NCBI GenBank assembly: GCA_009760855.2
Contig: WPIO01000064.1
Location: forward strand, 762,001-826,000
Reading direction: 5' to 3'
Length of the DNA stretch: 64,000 nt
From: Cristatella mucedo
Taxonomy: Eukaryota; Bryozoa; Phylactolaemata; Cristatellidae
The translations under genes were made by a program, and so were the position numbers. The notes under the pieces were generated by a model. That model was not told the DNA's origin and did no database searches. It worked only from the letters and a program-made list of their open reading frames with translations. Shown here one piece after another: positions 1-11,570 of the stretch (positions are counted from its first letter, which is position 1; every line of letters starts with the position of its first letter).

Positions 1-127
1 AAGCGGGTGGTACGATGCCTGGTCTGATGGGGTAGTATATCTGACAGATAGGCTGGAGCCATATAATGAAGGGACCTAAAAGTGAGCGACAAAACCTTGA
101 AGTCAATACAAAACCTTGAAGTCGTAT
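1..127 (-). mobile_element. LINE A fragment (CR1/L2-like), truncated by window edge
   Basis: The sequence matches the minus-strand pattern of other LINE A copies in this window just downstream of the reverse transcriptase (for example 6765-6870 and 26100-26210). A segment reading aaaccttgaagtcaatac is partly duplicated here at about 95-125. Only the end of this copy lies in the window. Confidence 0.8.
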
Positions 128-135
128 AATTAAGC

Positions 136-183
136 ATACACATATATATATATATATGTATATATATGTATATATATAAGCAT

Positions 184-230
<47 letters not shown>

Positions 231-278
231 CATACACACATATATGTGTGTGTGCGTGTGTGAGTGCGTGTGTGTGTG
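136..278. repeat. (TA)n/(CA)n/(TG)n compound microsatellite
   Basis: Alternating TA, CA and TG dinucleotides run almost without interruption. They lie directly upstream of the 0.6 kb dispersed repeat. The second copy of that repeat at 38.2 kb is also preceded by a short TA/CA tract, so the microsatellite may belong to the element. Confidence 0.9.
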
Positions 279-882
279 ATCAAATAAAGTTCATGCTGTA
301 TTAAAATTAAAATAAACTCAGTATAGCTAGGAGGATGGATGGATTGGAAGGATGGTTTCTAATGGAGAGAGCGGCGGCGGCTGCAGTGGCGTCGGCGAGC
401 CGTTTGGTCCCGCGGGAGTTCGGACCCACTCGACGCCGCTAGGCACGTGCTCGTACCCGTCAAAGTGGGCGCGCGCTACGGCATACCGCACGTTCCTGCA
501 AATGGGCGCTAAGCCTCAGAGATCTACTGAGTATATTTCGATCTCAAGAGATCTTGTTACGCCCTAATATACATTTATTAAAGCACTGAATACGAGCATG
601 GGTGGATTTAGGCGGCGGAGGCGCAGCCCGCCGTTAACCCTAAATCCTAAACCCTAAACCTTAAAACCCTATACACTAAATCCTAAACTCAAAAAACCAT
701 AAGCCCTAAACCCTAAAAACCCTCAACCGTAAAAACCTAAACCACAAGCCATTAAACCCTAAGCACCCAACAATAAAACCCTAAACCATAAACCATGTAC
801 GAGGGGAATGTCCTACCCAAGGTGGGGAAATGTGCGGGGAGGGGGGGAGAAACGTCTAGGGGGAAATGTCCGTACCCCATTG
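276..882 (+). repeat. Dispersed repeat with internal CCCTAAA array, copy 1
   Basis: This copy and the one at 38,229-38,855 share the same order of blocks. First come an AT-rich start (aaagttcatgct), a block rich in gcggcgg, and the stretch aggcacgtg..tcgtacccgtcaaag. Then come ggcggcggaggcgcagcccg, a run of degenerate CCCTAAA units, and a G-rich end with repeated GGGGAAATGTCC-like words closing with gtccgtacccc. No long conserved ORF is visible; the 71-codon frame at 352-567 is not obviously coding. The class of the element is unknown. Confidence 0.75.
636..795 (+). repeat. Degenerate CCCTAAA (TTTAGGG-type) interstitial telomere-like array
   Basis: About 20 units of CCCTAAA and close variants (CCCTAAAA, CCATAAA, TCCTAAA) occur in tandem. 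The unit is closer to the seven-base plant/algal-type telomere repeat than to the six-base TTAGGG animal unit. It is embedded inside a dispersed repeat rather than standing alone. Confidence 0.8.
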
Positions 883-885
883 ATT

Positions 886-1800
886 CCGCGGTTAACGCAG
901 CTACTTGTTATATATACTACATACACAGATGAAGAAAAATTTATAACTTTCTTGTTGGAGGATATAATTAAAAAAATATTTATATTCTCTATATAAGATG
1001 TCAGATTTCAGAAAAAATATACTAACCACAGATTTGATGAAGCAGTTGCATTTAATTTTTAAGTAAGAACACGCCTAAGTAATTTGGTTAGGTTAAAGTC
1101 TACCATGACAAATTATAAATTTAATTATAGCTCTTTGATTTAATATATCTATTTCATATATACCTAATGTTCCATATCTAGCTCGTGTAGTATCAATATT
1201 TGCAACCTCATCCGCAATGTCCAATATCTATCGATATATAATATCTAATATTTATCTAATATCTCTTAAGATATATTGATGGGGTTCTTTAGCAATTAAA
1301 AAAGGAACAAGAACAACTCTTGATATAAATTATAATTTTATTTTAGATTAACAGATGCATTATCAGATGAAATTATTAAAAGAGAAGAATTTAGCAATAT
1401 AATGAGATTCTTTTGAAATTGGGTACAAAAACTGGTCCTGTTCAATCACTTGCAGCTCTTCCATAACAAAACATCTCTTTCGCATTAGTAACCCTACATC
1501 TTACTGGTTTGTCTTTCACTACAATTCTGCTAACTATAATATATTTTCCCTCTAGCTCTATATTGTATCAGTGGCCATTCTTTTTTCCTCTTCTCCTTCA
1601 CGTGGTTGTAGTAAGCATCTTACATTGGCATCAAGTTCTAGTTGGCTCTCATGTTTTCTTACTTTTATGTGATATTTTTATTTTAACTTCTTTCGTTTTG
1701 TAGCTTTACCATATCCTGCTCCTATTAATTTAGTAACATTATTATTCAAGTAATCCAATACTTTCGGTAAATTTTCTATTGATTATTTGTATTCACTGGT
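886..1800. other. AT-rich stretch without recognisable gene
   Basis: Strongly AT-rich, with many stops in all frames and short runs of ATATCTA-like words around 1140-1275. I see no gene. It may be more of the AT-rich decayed element that fills the region to 17.8 kb. Confidence 0.5.
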
Positions 1801-1802
1801 AT

Positions 1803-2316
1803 TCTACTCAAGGTTCTTTCGCTAACTTGTAGGTCTCTTCATTCTTTGGCTCCAGGCCTACCTATTAGATCTACCCCCACCAGGCTAATGATCGCTTTAA
1901 GTGCTGTTCGGAGTTTTTATCTTTTACTTATATTTCGTCCGAGCCTCGTGTCCTTTGGAGACCGCACTTAGCTCGCACTCTCCCAAAGCCCCAGAACTAA
2001 TTTCCGACAAGCGTCACGACATCTCCCGACTTGTCGACATTTAAAAAGAAACTAAAAGCGCATCTATTGAACACAGCTTTTAGCTGGTCTATGTGATTTG
2101 TTCTTTACGTGCTTATGTGTGCTGACACTGTGAATGCTGCCACTAATCATATGTGCATGCTGACCCGGTGTATGTCACCCCTAACCATGTTATGCTTGCC
2201 GTCATTGAGCATGCTGGCACTAAGCAATTGATCATACTTCCTTTACAGCAACTGCGAAGTGCCTGGAAAGAGATTTATCTCTCCGTGGAAGCTATATTAA
2301 ACGTATTATTATTATC
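1803..2316 (+). mobile_element. LINE A 3' end, 5'-truncated
   Basis: Starts in the C-terminal coding part (a match to the caaggtt..cgctcacttttaggtctcttc block of other copies). It continues through the remains of the PRT..FGDRAFSSYAPKAWNSLP region and the 3' UTR with its repeated 'gctgcc/gctgacc..gtgcatgtcacccctaacca' words. It ends in an (ATT)n tail at about 2305-2315. It carries many stops and is diverged. Confidence 0.85.
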
Positions 2317-2349
2317 CCCTCTACTCAAACTCTCCAATTATTTTCATAC

Positions 2350-2830
2350 TAAGCAATTGCAACTCTTTCTGCTATAGTTCTATTCATTCTCTCAACTATT
2401 GCAACATTCTTTTTACTATTAGCTTCTTTTACACGTGTTCAATGTCTTTACACTTTTTCTCGAATTTTCTTTTAAATTCTGAACCGAGATCTACTGTTAT
2501 CTTATTTGGCCATTCCATGGAAACTTTCGAAAAAAACATCAGTTATTGCTTTAGCTAATTTTTTTTAGTGATTTGCTTTATAATGCTCTGGGGCCTTAAT
2601 ATCCACTAGCACAACTACTAAAGCTTAATTTGTATTTATAGCCATTATCAGTTGGAATATATATGTATATATAAATAAATATATATATATATACATATAT
2701 ATTATGTCAGCCTGATGACCTTCATTAGGTACTACATCAAAGAAACCATTAACAACTTCCCTTGGTGTAGACTTGAATACTTGCCTTACGTCAGACCCTG
2801 GATCATACTATACGTCTTTTTTTTCTCATT
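2350..2830 (-). pseudogene. Integrase-like (DDE, rve-type) remnant
   Basis: On the minus strand a frame reads VDLGSEFK, with the aspartate codon at 2489-2491. About 33 codons further on, after one frameshift, it reads VERMNRT, with the glutamate codon at 2391-2393. A D-G-x-E-F block followed by an E-R-x-N-R-T block at this spacing is the signature of the second D and the E of retrovirus-like integrases, the class also carried by Polinton/Maverick elements. Upstream on the same strand, 2720-2815 is open and reads DPGSDVRQVFKSTPREVVNG. The first catalytic D was not identified and a TA microsatellite (2656-2704) interrupts the gene. It could instead come from an LTR element; the Polinton reading rests on the capsid-like gene 3 kb away on the same strand. 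Confidence 0.5.
2656..2704. repeat. (TA)n microsatellite
   Basis: TA-rich tract with occasional TG and AAAT interruptions, inside the AT-rich remnant. Confidence 0.85.
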
Positions 2831-4825
2831 TAAAGTTAAAAATGACATTTTATAGTAATGTAAGTATTTTGATTCAAACGTAAGAACTATGACTATTGAA
2901 GATAAATACAAACTTGATGACCATTATGTGAAAAAATTATTCGTCAGGCTAAATTACCATTTGAAGTCAGACGTGATATTTGCGATCTTGATTGTAAAGA
3001 AACCAAGTTTGATAGTAATATACTTCCCTATAATTCAGTAGTAATATTTTTTCTGACTGCCACTATTCTCAAATTAAATTTACTAAATCTATACCCAGTA
3101 AACAGTACTCTCTAGCAAAGACACACAAAAAGACGTTCAATGTTTTGCTAGCACAATTACTTAGAACACGAAGCAGTTCTTATGATAGATAATTTTTTTG
3201 CATATATAAAAGGTAGAACAGTAGTATTTTAGATGAAGGAACTTATATTTCAATTATATTACTTAATCATCATATAACTTTGATGTTGGTTTAATTTGCA
3301 ATTTTCAAGATTACCCATGAACTAATAGTCAGTTGGTATATATGCCTATAGAATGCAGAGTACTTACAGTCTGTTCCAGTACTAGCAGTATTGATAGCTC
3401 GAGTGTCTCAAGCTGGTATAAAAGTATCACTAGTTTGTCTTAGCAAAGCACAATTAAATGCAAATATTACCATCTTTCCTAATATCCAGGATTAATATTG
3501 AAGGAGACTCTTTATTAATCCATGTGTTAGAAGTATACGAATTTACTATCGATTTCATTGATTTAGGATTAACAGATAATGCTAGTACAGCTGCTGCTTT
3601 TTCAATGATTTATCTACGTAGTATTTTTATAAATATATGAATTAGTAACTGGATCAGCTGCATTTGTTGTTGAATTTACATTCATATTAAGATTACAACT
3701 AAATCTTCAGAAGTTGCTTAACATCTCAAACTCAAAACAAAGTACCTTTCTTTTTCTACTACAAATAACAATAGTGATTTACTGATAGGTAGGTCTATTT
3801 TGTGGTCTATAGGTATTCTAACATTTCCAGTAGCAATAAAGTTATCAGATATTAACTTAACAACTTAATGCATGTAAAATATATCACATTCAGTTAAATA
3901 ACCTTGACTTAATTTTACTACATGTAGCCCTAGCAAAAATTGTGCGTGATTCTATGGTAAAAAGAAGCCACCTTTAATAATTTCTCCTCATAGTCACGTT
4001 ATCTATATTATTTTAGTTTTATCAATTATTCAATTTAGAGAATAACTATAGCAGTTGTCTCAAGTAGAAAAATCTTCAGAGCATTCTCGATTTGTTTGGA
4101 ATTTCACTTATAAACATTTTTCAACTACTGGCTCAAATACTTTTAAAAATACTATTAGTGCATGCCTAACTTCCCTTCTGTTTGATATGTATTTTATATT
4201 TTTCTTTGTGCCATTTTTGACATGTAAATCAGTGTGATCACCAAATATCGCATCACTTCCTAATACTTTATAAATCTCTGATCCACAAATAATTAGTCAT
4301 TAATTTTCCCCACTCACCTGAATTTGGAACAAATTCAGTTTCTTCAAAGTATTCTCTTATTAAAAATCAGTTAAATTACTCAGTATTAATGTTATAATAC
4401 ACCCTGATGATACCCTTCGTGCATGAAAATTGGAAATCGACCATTTGAGTTGAGCTTGGCAGTGTTCTTGCAAATCGTTAGGTAGTGAACCATGATCATA
4501 ATTTTCTTTGCTCGTGCATCTGCTTGCGACATTAGCTCAGTAAATTCGATACTGACATCAAGTCTTGTAGTGCTCGTAAATGGTTGATCATGAAGATCAC
4601 TGATGATCTATAACATGGATTGGTTGTAGAGTTAACAATTTTGGATGTGTAACACCTACTGGCTCAATATGTTCATTGATGTCCTAGTAATTGCTTTCTA
4701 AATTATGTGAAATCGAGATTTGATTCGTTGAGCACTTTTCATCTTTTGTATAGCTACTTCTAACACCACTTAAATATTTCTAGATCCTTTTGCAAGTACA
4801 ATTACATTCTTAATATCGAAATAAG
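2831..4825. other. AT-rich remnant, unassigned coding-like fragments
   Basis: Short open runs occur on both strands (for example 3458-3640 and 4055-4237 on plus), but no domain is recognisable and stops are frequent. Composition matches the integrase-like and capsid-like remnants on either side, so I treat it as the body of the same decayed element. The gene content here is not resolved. Confidence 0.4.
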
Positions 4826-4827
4826 CT

Positions 4828-5125
4828 GTGATGGTGCACTTGGTAAGACGGTTGCTTTTCAACCTCAGTTCCGAGGGCTCAAATCGTTTGGTATGCGATC
4901 CTTTATCACCGCTGCAAGTGGTTGTGATAGCCATAAAGGCTCCGATGTCGCTATATAAAAGCATAATTCATTCATATAGCGCCGCAAGAGACCTTAAGCT
5001 TTATTCAGGCGCTTCGCACATGCCTCGGGGCTCGAACCCACGACCTCAGCCAGACTGTGGTCGGGGCGAGCATCATAACCGCTAGACCAAACTATACAAC
5101 AGAGGCTGTCAAATCAGCTAGTATA
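4828..5125 (+). mobile_element. SINE B copy, split by a nested SINE A
   Basis: The head resembles a tRNA (ggtgcacttggtaagacgg, then a B-box-like ggctcaaatc). It is followed by the SINE B body 'tttatcaccgctgcaagtgg' and 'gtgatagccataaaggctc', shared with 17,155-17,311 and 57,860-58,021. The body stops at about 4961 and the tail (agaggctgtcaaatcagcta) resumes at about 5100, with SINE A between. The tail is followed by a tandem duplication of its last 27 or so bases (about 5107-5160). Confidence 0.8.
4962..5092 (-). mobile_element. SINE A (tRNA-derived, LINE A-like tail), nested in SINE B
   Basis: Read on the minus strand: a tRNA-like head with A box (gcggttatgatgctcgcccc), B box (gtcgtgggttcgagcccc), then gcgcctgaata..gagattaag-type tail ending in caaatgaatta-like sequence. 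The flanks ctatataaa (left) and ctatacaac (right) look like an imperfect target-site duplication inside SINE B. Confidence 0.8.
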
Positions 5126-5139
5126 AATAAATATTGTCA

Positions 5140-6268
5140 AATCAGCTAGTATAAATTATACTAAATGGGTTTCCAGTATAGGAACCATATTTCGCAAACC
5201 CATGTGCAGCTACCATCAACAATATAACTTTATCAATAGCGTTCTGTACTTTAACCCTTGAGTAGTATTGCTTAGTGATGTTTTCACAGCGTTTAATACT
5301 ATAATTATTTGATTGTCTTTCCAAGCTCACCGGAAATTTCTGCGAGACTTCTTCCAATACGTAGCACAAGAGCACTGCATGGAACCATTAATCTCATTGT
5401 TGACATATTTATTTCTAACCAATCCAAACGCACTGCCCATTAGCTAAATCATTTTAACGGCACCACAAGTAACAACAGCAAACTTTCTACTTTCAATTTC
5501 GTTAAGCTGATCAGCAGCACCACCACTTGTCCCAGTCATTATAGCATGGTAATACAATTTTCCATCGTTTTTAAAATCAATTGGAACTAGAATTTTGTAT
5601 AAAATTCCATTCACATCTGCACATAGTCATGACAGCCTTGCTAGCGGCAATGAGGTGCTAAACGTTCTGTTGGTGTCAGTAAAGTGATGTATAAGCCCTC
5701 GTCTGTACATGAAACAAATTTTAGATGCAGTTGCTCCATATTCAGAAGGAATAATGTAATTTGTAAGACCATTTGCCACATCATCTAACAACTTGCTACA
5801 TCTTTATTCCATCCATTGACTGGACCTCCTGTTCGATTGTAGTCATTCGGATAAGCAAGAAGGCCAATTAGTCTTCCTACTGTTCCGACTAGTTGAGCTA
5901 ATGTTATACTTTCTATTTCTTCAGAACCTAGTCTTAATTTCATTGCGTTAAACATCCAAGCACCACCATTGTTGATCAATCCAGCTAAGAGTTCCTATTA
6001 GGTGTCGCATGTTCTCTATTGGCAGCAGTCTGTACTTGCATTTGTCCTTCTAGAAGTAGAAATGAATCTCATAGCACATAACGTAAATTGCGTTCTGCTG
6101 ATCCCGGTAAAGTTATTAATTAATTAGCAATATTCTCCTTTTTGTTACAAGTAGTTCAACAAATTCTCAATGTTGATAGTTTCTCAATGGATATCTTGGT
6201 TGCGGAGGATCATTAATTTCCAAAATAGCATCAATTGAGGCACTTTCCATTTCTTCCTAAACAAACGA
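5140..6268 (-). pseudogene. Double-jelly-roll major capsid-like protein remnant (Polinton/Maverick-like)
   Basis: The longest clean stretch is 5785-5979 (minus). It contains INNGGAWMFNAMKLRLGSEE, then a glycine/leucine-rich segment and a YPNDYNRTGGPVNGW-like block. A 'NNG..hhFnxhxhxLgxxEIE...hhGhhkYPxDY' order is typical, as I recall it, of the double-jelly-roll capsid proteins encoded by Polinton/Maverick elements and adintovirus-like relatives in animal genomes. Coding-like sequence extends upstream to about 6260 and downstream through 5142-5375. At least two frameshifts or stops break it (about 5985, about 6090, and between 5780 and 5400), so it cannot make a full protein. The assignment is from motif pattern only. 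Confidence 0.5.
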
Positions 6269-6321
6269 AGACTATTTTGTTTAAATATTCAATCATGCTC
6301 TAATTTCTTTCATCACTCTCC

Positions 6322-7722
6322 AATGATAATAATAATAATGATATAATAATAATGATAATAATAATGCACTTGATAAAGCACCTCAGAGAACTCAACCTCT
6401 TTCTAGGCGCTTTACATTTGCTGCAAAGGGAAACGCGATTGAATCGTGTGTAATATCATGCATGATAAACAACATGAATAACATGGTTAGGGGTGACATG
6501 CACAGGGTCAGCATGCAAACGTGGTTAGTGGCAGCATGCACAGTGTCAGCACGCATATGCACATGAAGGACGAATCAAAGGGACCCACTAAAAGCTGTCC
6601 TAAATAGGTGTGTTTTTAAGTTCTTTTCAAATGCGGTCAAGTCAGGGGATGTTCTGACGCAAGTCGGTAGTGAGTTCCAGGCTTTGGGAGCATACGAACT
6701 AAATGCACGGTCTCCAAAGGATTTCAGGTTTGTACGAGGTATTGATAAACTGTTGGATTCCGAAAAGCGGATGGTACGATGCTTGGCCTGGTTGGGGAGT
6801 AGATCTGAGAGGTAGATTGGAGCCAAAGGACGAAAGGACCTTCAAGTGAGCGAAAAAACCTTGAAGTCGATCCGTTGCTTGACTGGTAGCCAGTGCAGGT
6901 CGGCGAGAAGTGGTGTGATGTGGCAACTGCGCCGCTCACGACAGACAAGCCTAGCTTCGGAGTTTTGCACTAGCTGTAATCGCCTGATCGCACATGCTGG
7001 TAGGCCAGCAAGCAGTGAGTTACAGAAGTCGAGACGGGATGTCACAAACGCATGGACCAACCTAGACGTAGTATCCTTATCTAAACAAGCCCGAATTTTA
7101 GCAATTTTATGTAGCTGAAAGTAGGTAGACTTGATTGTGGAGCTGATATGGTCGTCTAACGAGAGGTCACTTCGGAACATGACACACACATTTCGAGCTG
7201 ATTCAACGGGAGATTTGTTGGCAGAGCCAAGTTTGAGTGTCAGCCTTTCCAGTTTCTGAATCCCACTGGGTTTGCCCATAACTAGTAAGTTATTTTTATC
7301 ATCGTTTAATTTTAGGAAATTTGCTGCCATCCATGTGTGGATGTCATCAATACATGCAGCAAGTGAGTTGAGAGAATTCGAGGTGCTCGAAGGCTGGGAT
7401 GGATCAAAGCAAAAGTACAACTGAGTGTAATCCACATAGAAGTGAAAGCCTAGATTGTGCTTGGCAATCACGTCAGCAAAAGGGAGAGTATAAACCGTGA
7501 AAACAACCGGACCTAGCACGGAGCCCTGAGGTGGTACACCGCATTTCAGAGGTACCTCGGATGATGTTTGTCCATTCACATCAATACTCTGGAGTCTCCC
7601 ACTGAGATAGGACCTGGACTATTGCAGAGCAGTGCCAGTGATGCCCAGGTGATATGAGAGGCGCTCTAGAAGACTTTTGTGATCGATGGTATCAAAAGCT
7701 GCCGAAAGATCGAGCAAAACAA
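6322..7722 (-). mobile_element. LINE A copy, 5'-truncated in the RT domain
   Basis: The 3' end is an (ATA)n tract at 6322-6360 followed by the complementary tail (tgcacttgataaagcacctc). Coding remnants lie at 6842-7579 (RT thumb to C-terminus, including CGVPPQGSVLGPVVF) and 6575-6826 (C-terminal FGDRAFSSYAPKAWNSLP). The catalytic YADD box has changed to YVDY. The copy ends at 7722 just after the complement of the LDLSAAFDTIDH block. It interrupts the AT-rich Polinton-like remnant and has stops and a frameshift at about 6840. Confidence 0.92.
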
Positions 7723-9449
7723 TTAGTGACACAAATTAAGTTAAATTAAAATTAATGAATTATTAATTATTCATGGCAGCAGCAAATAAATGCAACATAG
7801 GAGCTGGACTGTGGGAATAGGGTCCAGAGGACTTGTTGTCTTCTTTGAATAGCCATTTGTTCTTCGTCTTAGAATATTAACCAGCATTTTTTTTATAACC
7901 CTACCATTTTATAACCCTACCATTTTAACGGCGTTTGTATCATTATCTTTTAATGCTTCAGCCAGAATAGTCTTCAGAGTCACTACCTATTTCAATAGTT
8001 TTAATTTAATTTAATTTTTAATTTTTATAAGTTTATTAAAAATAGCTTCTGTGATCTGTAAGTCCATTTCTTTTGATTTGCGGTGAGACTCTCGTGTTTT
8101 TTCGTTTTTATACGTCATTCATATTCTTAATCTTTCTTTTGCGGTTCATACTCTGCTTTATCATCTCGTTCTCTTTTGTTTGTCATATAATTCTGATACG
8201 TTTTGTCTCTTTTGGTTTGTAATTTAGGAAGCTTTCTTTGCGGGTGCATCTTAATTTCCTTGCTTTCTTATTCAATTGTTTTCGAAGCTGTATGCAATGT
8301 TAAAGTTTTATCAGGTGGTTGTGTTATGGCTTTGAGAGTTTTAATTACTTTCTTAGTTTGGCAGCAGCTAGTTTAGGTCTTACTTTTTAAAGTTGATCTA
8401 GATTAATATTACCTGAGCTATCAATTGATTTGTGACTGATTTTTGATCCACACGAGCTTCTGACATGTATTTAGCAGCTAACTCTGCTTCAAGGCTCTGT
8501 ATTTTTAATCATTCTCAAGTTCCGTTTTATCTTGTAGAACGTGAAGATTTTGAATTGTTCCCTCATAATATAATTATTCTTGTACACTATCACGGTAGGC
8601 TAATTTTTTGAAGTACATCTTTACGTTAAAGATCTACTTGCTAGTGTCTTTTTCATGAAAATTTATTTTGTTATTATCTGTTTCCCAGAAGAATATACAG
8701 TTCAAAAAGTGCTACTGATTCTGTCTTGATTAAGTTGATCACAAAGTATCGAAACCTGTTTGGCGTGGCAGAATTTACCCAACCTTTAAATATTTTTGCG
8801 TTCAATATCTCCAAGGTATCCATCTCTAATACAGTCAATATCAGTAGCATTCGGACACTCTTCATGAGGAATATACTGAAATCCCAAGTCCTAGTGGCCT
8901 ACGAAGAATGATAAAGCATTCTGAAGAATCTAGGAAAGCAAACAAAATAATGTTTTTGAAGCTAAGATAATGCTCTTGAGTATTGTCTCAATGGCGTAAA
9001 TTAGTAGGCGGAAGCGTCAATTCTGGAGTAATAACTCAAGGAAATAAACGTATATCGTTGGACGTAAATTATGTGGTTCAATGAAATGAGACGAGTTAAT
9101 AACTGACTTGGACATAGCTGTAAAGAAACTAAGTATTAAATAAGTTCCAGGAATACCATTAAAAGACTCTGATATATATGGAAAATAATATAATAATAAA
9201 AGCTTTAATAGTACATTTGCGTGAGATGAATAATCACAAATCGTTCCGAATTCAGCAGAGTGCTGGATAAGCAATGCCGGAAAATCTGATAAGGCAACCT
9301 GTCACTAGACTGCAGTACACAATAAATCTAATGGAGATGCATTAAATACTTTAAATCGCATGGAGCGCCTCCAACGCCAGAAATAATTTTGGAATAATCA
9401 TTTTGGAAGCACAATGGGAATAATACTAAACTATTTTGGTAAAACATTT
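7723..9449 (-). pseudogene. AT-rich decayed element, minus-strand coding-like remnants
   Basis: Several minus-strand stretches look coding but are broken. A Lys/Arg-rich hydrophilic run lies at about 8085-8255 (reads MHPQRKLPKLQTKRDKTYQN at its start). There is a stretch at 8440-8520, and an acidic run at about 8770-8890 (HEECPNATDIDCIRDGYLGD). No family is recognisable. Strand and composition agree with the capsid-like gene just left of the LINE insertion, so I infer the same parent element. The 7723-8080 and 8920-9449 parts show nothing specific. Confidence 0.35.
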
Positions 9450-11570
9450 TCTAAATTACTGTAGGTCGTACCAATCGATCCTAGCAAGGCCAAGTCTAGC
9501 TTTTATAGAAACATGGTTGAATCGCAGATGCACAATCCAAGAATGCTGATGTCGACGATAAACCATCTCCTCAACCGCTCCCAGGTTAGCTCCTTACCAG
9601 ATGATCCTTGTGATGATCTAGCCAATCGCTTCTCTCGATTCTTTGTGCAGAAGATAGACAAAATCAGGGAATCCATCCCTGCGATGACAACCTTCCCACT
9701 AGAATGCTGTTCCTCGGTTCCTGGCTGCGCCTCAATGTCTGCATTTAAACAGGTCACCAGTGATGTAGTCCTAAAGCTCGTATCTCAATCAAAGAAGACA
9801 ACAAGTCCACTGGACCCTATTCCCACTGTCCTGCTCCTACGTTGCATTGATCTGCTGCTGCCATGCATAACCAACATCATTAATATGTCATTAGCCTCAG
9901 GTCAGGTCCCAGCACCTTTCAAAAAAGCTGTAGTCAGGCCACTTCTCAAGAAAGCTACACTAGACCAAGAGAACTTAAGCAACTACCGCCCAGTCTCCCT
10001 TCTACCATTCCTATCAAAGACACTGGAACGGGTCGTGGCAGACCAGCTGAACTCGTATATCGAAACCTCACACCTTGCTAGTAAGTTCCAGTCTGGCTTT
10101 AGAGCTAATCACTCCACAGAGTCAGCATTGCTTCGGGTATACAACGACCTACTTAGGAATGCAGACATGGGTAGAGTGTCTCTCTTCTTGTTTTGCTCGA
10201 TCTTTCGGCAGCTTTTGATACCATCGATCACAAAGTACTTCTAGAGCGCCTCTCATCTCGCCTGGGCATCACTGGCACTGCTCTGCAGTGGTTCAGGTCC
10301 TATCTCAGTGGGAGACTCCAGAGTGTTGACGTGAATGGACAAAGATCATCTGAAGTACCTCTAAAATATGGAGTACCTCAGGGCTTTGTGCTAGGTCCGG
10401 TCCTTTTCACCGTTTATACTCTCCCTCTCGCTGATGTGATTGCCAAGCACAATCTAGGCTTTCACTTCTATGCGGATGACACTCAGTTGTACCTTTGCTT
10501 TGATCCCTCCCAGCCTTCGAGCACCTCAAATTCTCTCAACTCACTTGCTGCATGCATTGATGACATCCGATCATGGATGGCAGCAAATTTTCTAAAACTA
10601 AACGATGATAAAACTAACTTACTAGTTATGGGCAAACCTAGTGTTATTCAGAAATTTGAAAGGCTGACTTTCAAAATTGGCTCTGCCAGCATATCTCCAG
10701 TTGCATCAGCTCGAAATCTAGGTGTCATATTCCAAAGCGACCTCTCGTTAGACGACCACATCAGCTCCACAGTCAAATCAGCCTATTTTCAGCTTCATAA
10801 CATTGCTAAAATTAGGGCTTGTTTAGATAAGGATACCACGTCCAAGTTGGTCCATGCATTCGTGACATCTCGTCTCGACTTCTGCAACTCACTGCTTACT
10901 GGCCTACCAGCATGTGCGATCAGGCGATTGCAGCTGGTGCAAAACTCTGCAGCTAGGCTTGTCTGTCGTGAGCGTCGCAGTTGCCACATTACTCCACTTC
11001 TCGCCGACCTGCACTGGGTTACCAGTCAAGCAACGGATTGACTTCAAGGTTTTGTCGCTCACTTTTAGGTCTCTTCATTCTATGGCTCCAGCCTATCTTT
11101 CAGATATACTACCCCATCAGGCAAAGCATCGTACCACTCGCTTTTCGGAATCCAACAGTCTAGAAATACCTCGTACAAACCTTAAATCCTTTGGAGACCG
11201 TGCATTTAGCTCGTATGCTCCCACAGCCTGGAACTCCCTCCCGACCTGCATCAGAACATCCCCTGACCTGACCACATTTAAAAGAAACTTAAAAACATAC
11301 CTATTTAGGACAGCATTTAGTGGGTCCTTGTGATTCGTCCTCGATGTGCTTATGCGTGCTGACACTGTTCATGCTGCCACTAACCACATTTGCATGCTGA
11401 CCCAGTGCATGTAACCCCTAACCATATTATTCATTTTGTTTGTTTTTCAAGCATGATTTTACTTACTATTCTATTGCGTATCACTTTGCAGCAAATGTAA
11501 AGCGCCTAGAGAGAGATTAAGTTCTCTGAGGGCGCTTTATCAAGTGCAATATTATTATTATTATTATTAT
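9450..11570 (+). mobile_element. LINE A, longest copy in the window (RT region to 3' tail)
   Basis: A 5'-truncated non-LTR retrotransposon. 9513-10190 encodes the linker between endonuclease and RT (NHLLNRSQVSSLPDDPCDDL) and the RT fingers (KKAVVRPLLKK, LSNYRPVSLLPFLSKTLERV). A frameshift near 10,190-10,200 moves the frame to 10,193-11,035, which holds LDLSAAFDTIDH, GVPQGFVLGPVLF and the catalytic YADD (about 10,468-10,480). It also holds the C-terminal VQNSAARLVCRERRSCHITP. A second shift near 11,015-11,035 leads into 10,914-11,333 (FGDRAFSSYAPTAWNSLPTC..FKRNLKTYLFRTAF). The 3' UTR ends with gcgcctagagagagatt and (ATT)n at 11,553-11,570. CR1/L2-type LINEs have this layout. The endonuclease is missing. 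Confidence 0.93.
10193..11041 (+). pseudogene. Reverse transcriptase ORF of LINE A (broken)
   Basis: 282 codons open from a TTG inside the RT fingers; no true start. It contains the core RT motifs: LDLSAAFDTIDHKVLLERL (motif A aspartate), [20 protein letters not shown] (motif B), FYADDTQLYL (motif C, catalytic DD), and the thumb/C-terminal region with NFLKLNDDKTNLLVMGKPS. It is the best-preserved RT in the window. Upstream and downstream parts of the same protein are in other frames, so it is not functional as it stands. Confidence 0.9.

Noticed and set aside
636-795. A true chromosome end
   Set aside because: The array is degenerate, only about 160 bp, and embedded in a repeat that recurs internally at 38 kb.
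4880-5100. CRISPR-like or integron-like array from repeated short words
   Set aside because: The repeats are nested SINEs, and the genome is clearly eukaryotic.
6846-7118. ORFs antisense to LINE coding (also 10,795-10,989, 12,462-12,728, 14,108-14,380 and 25,814-26,155)
   Set aside because: The same antisense peptide recurs in every LINE copy, so these are shadows of the reverse transcriptase frame.
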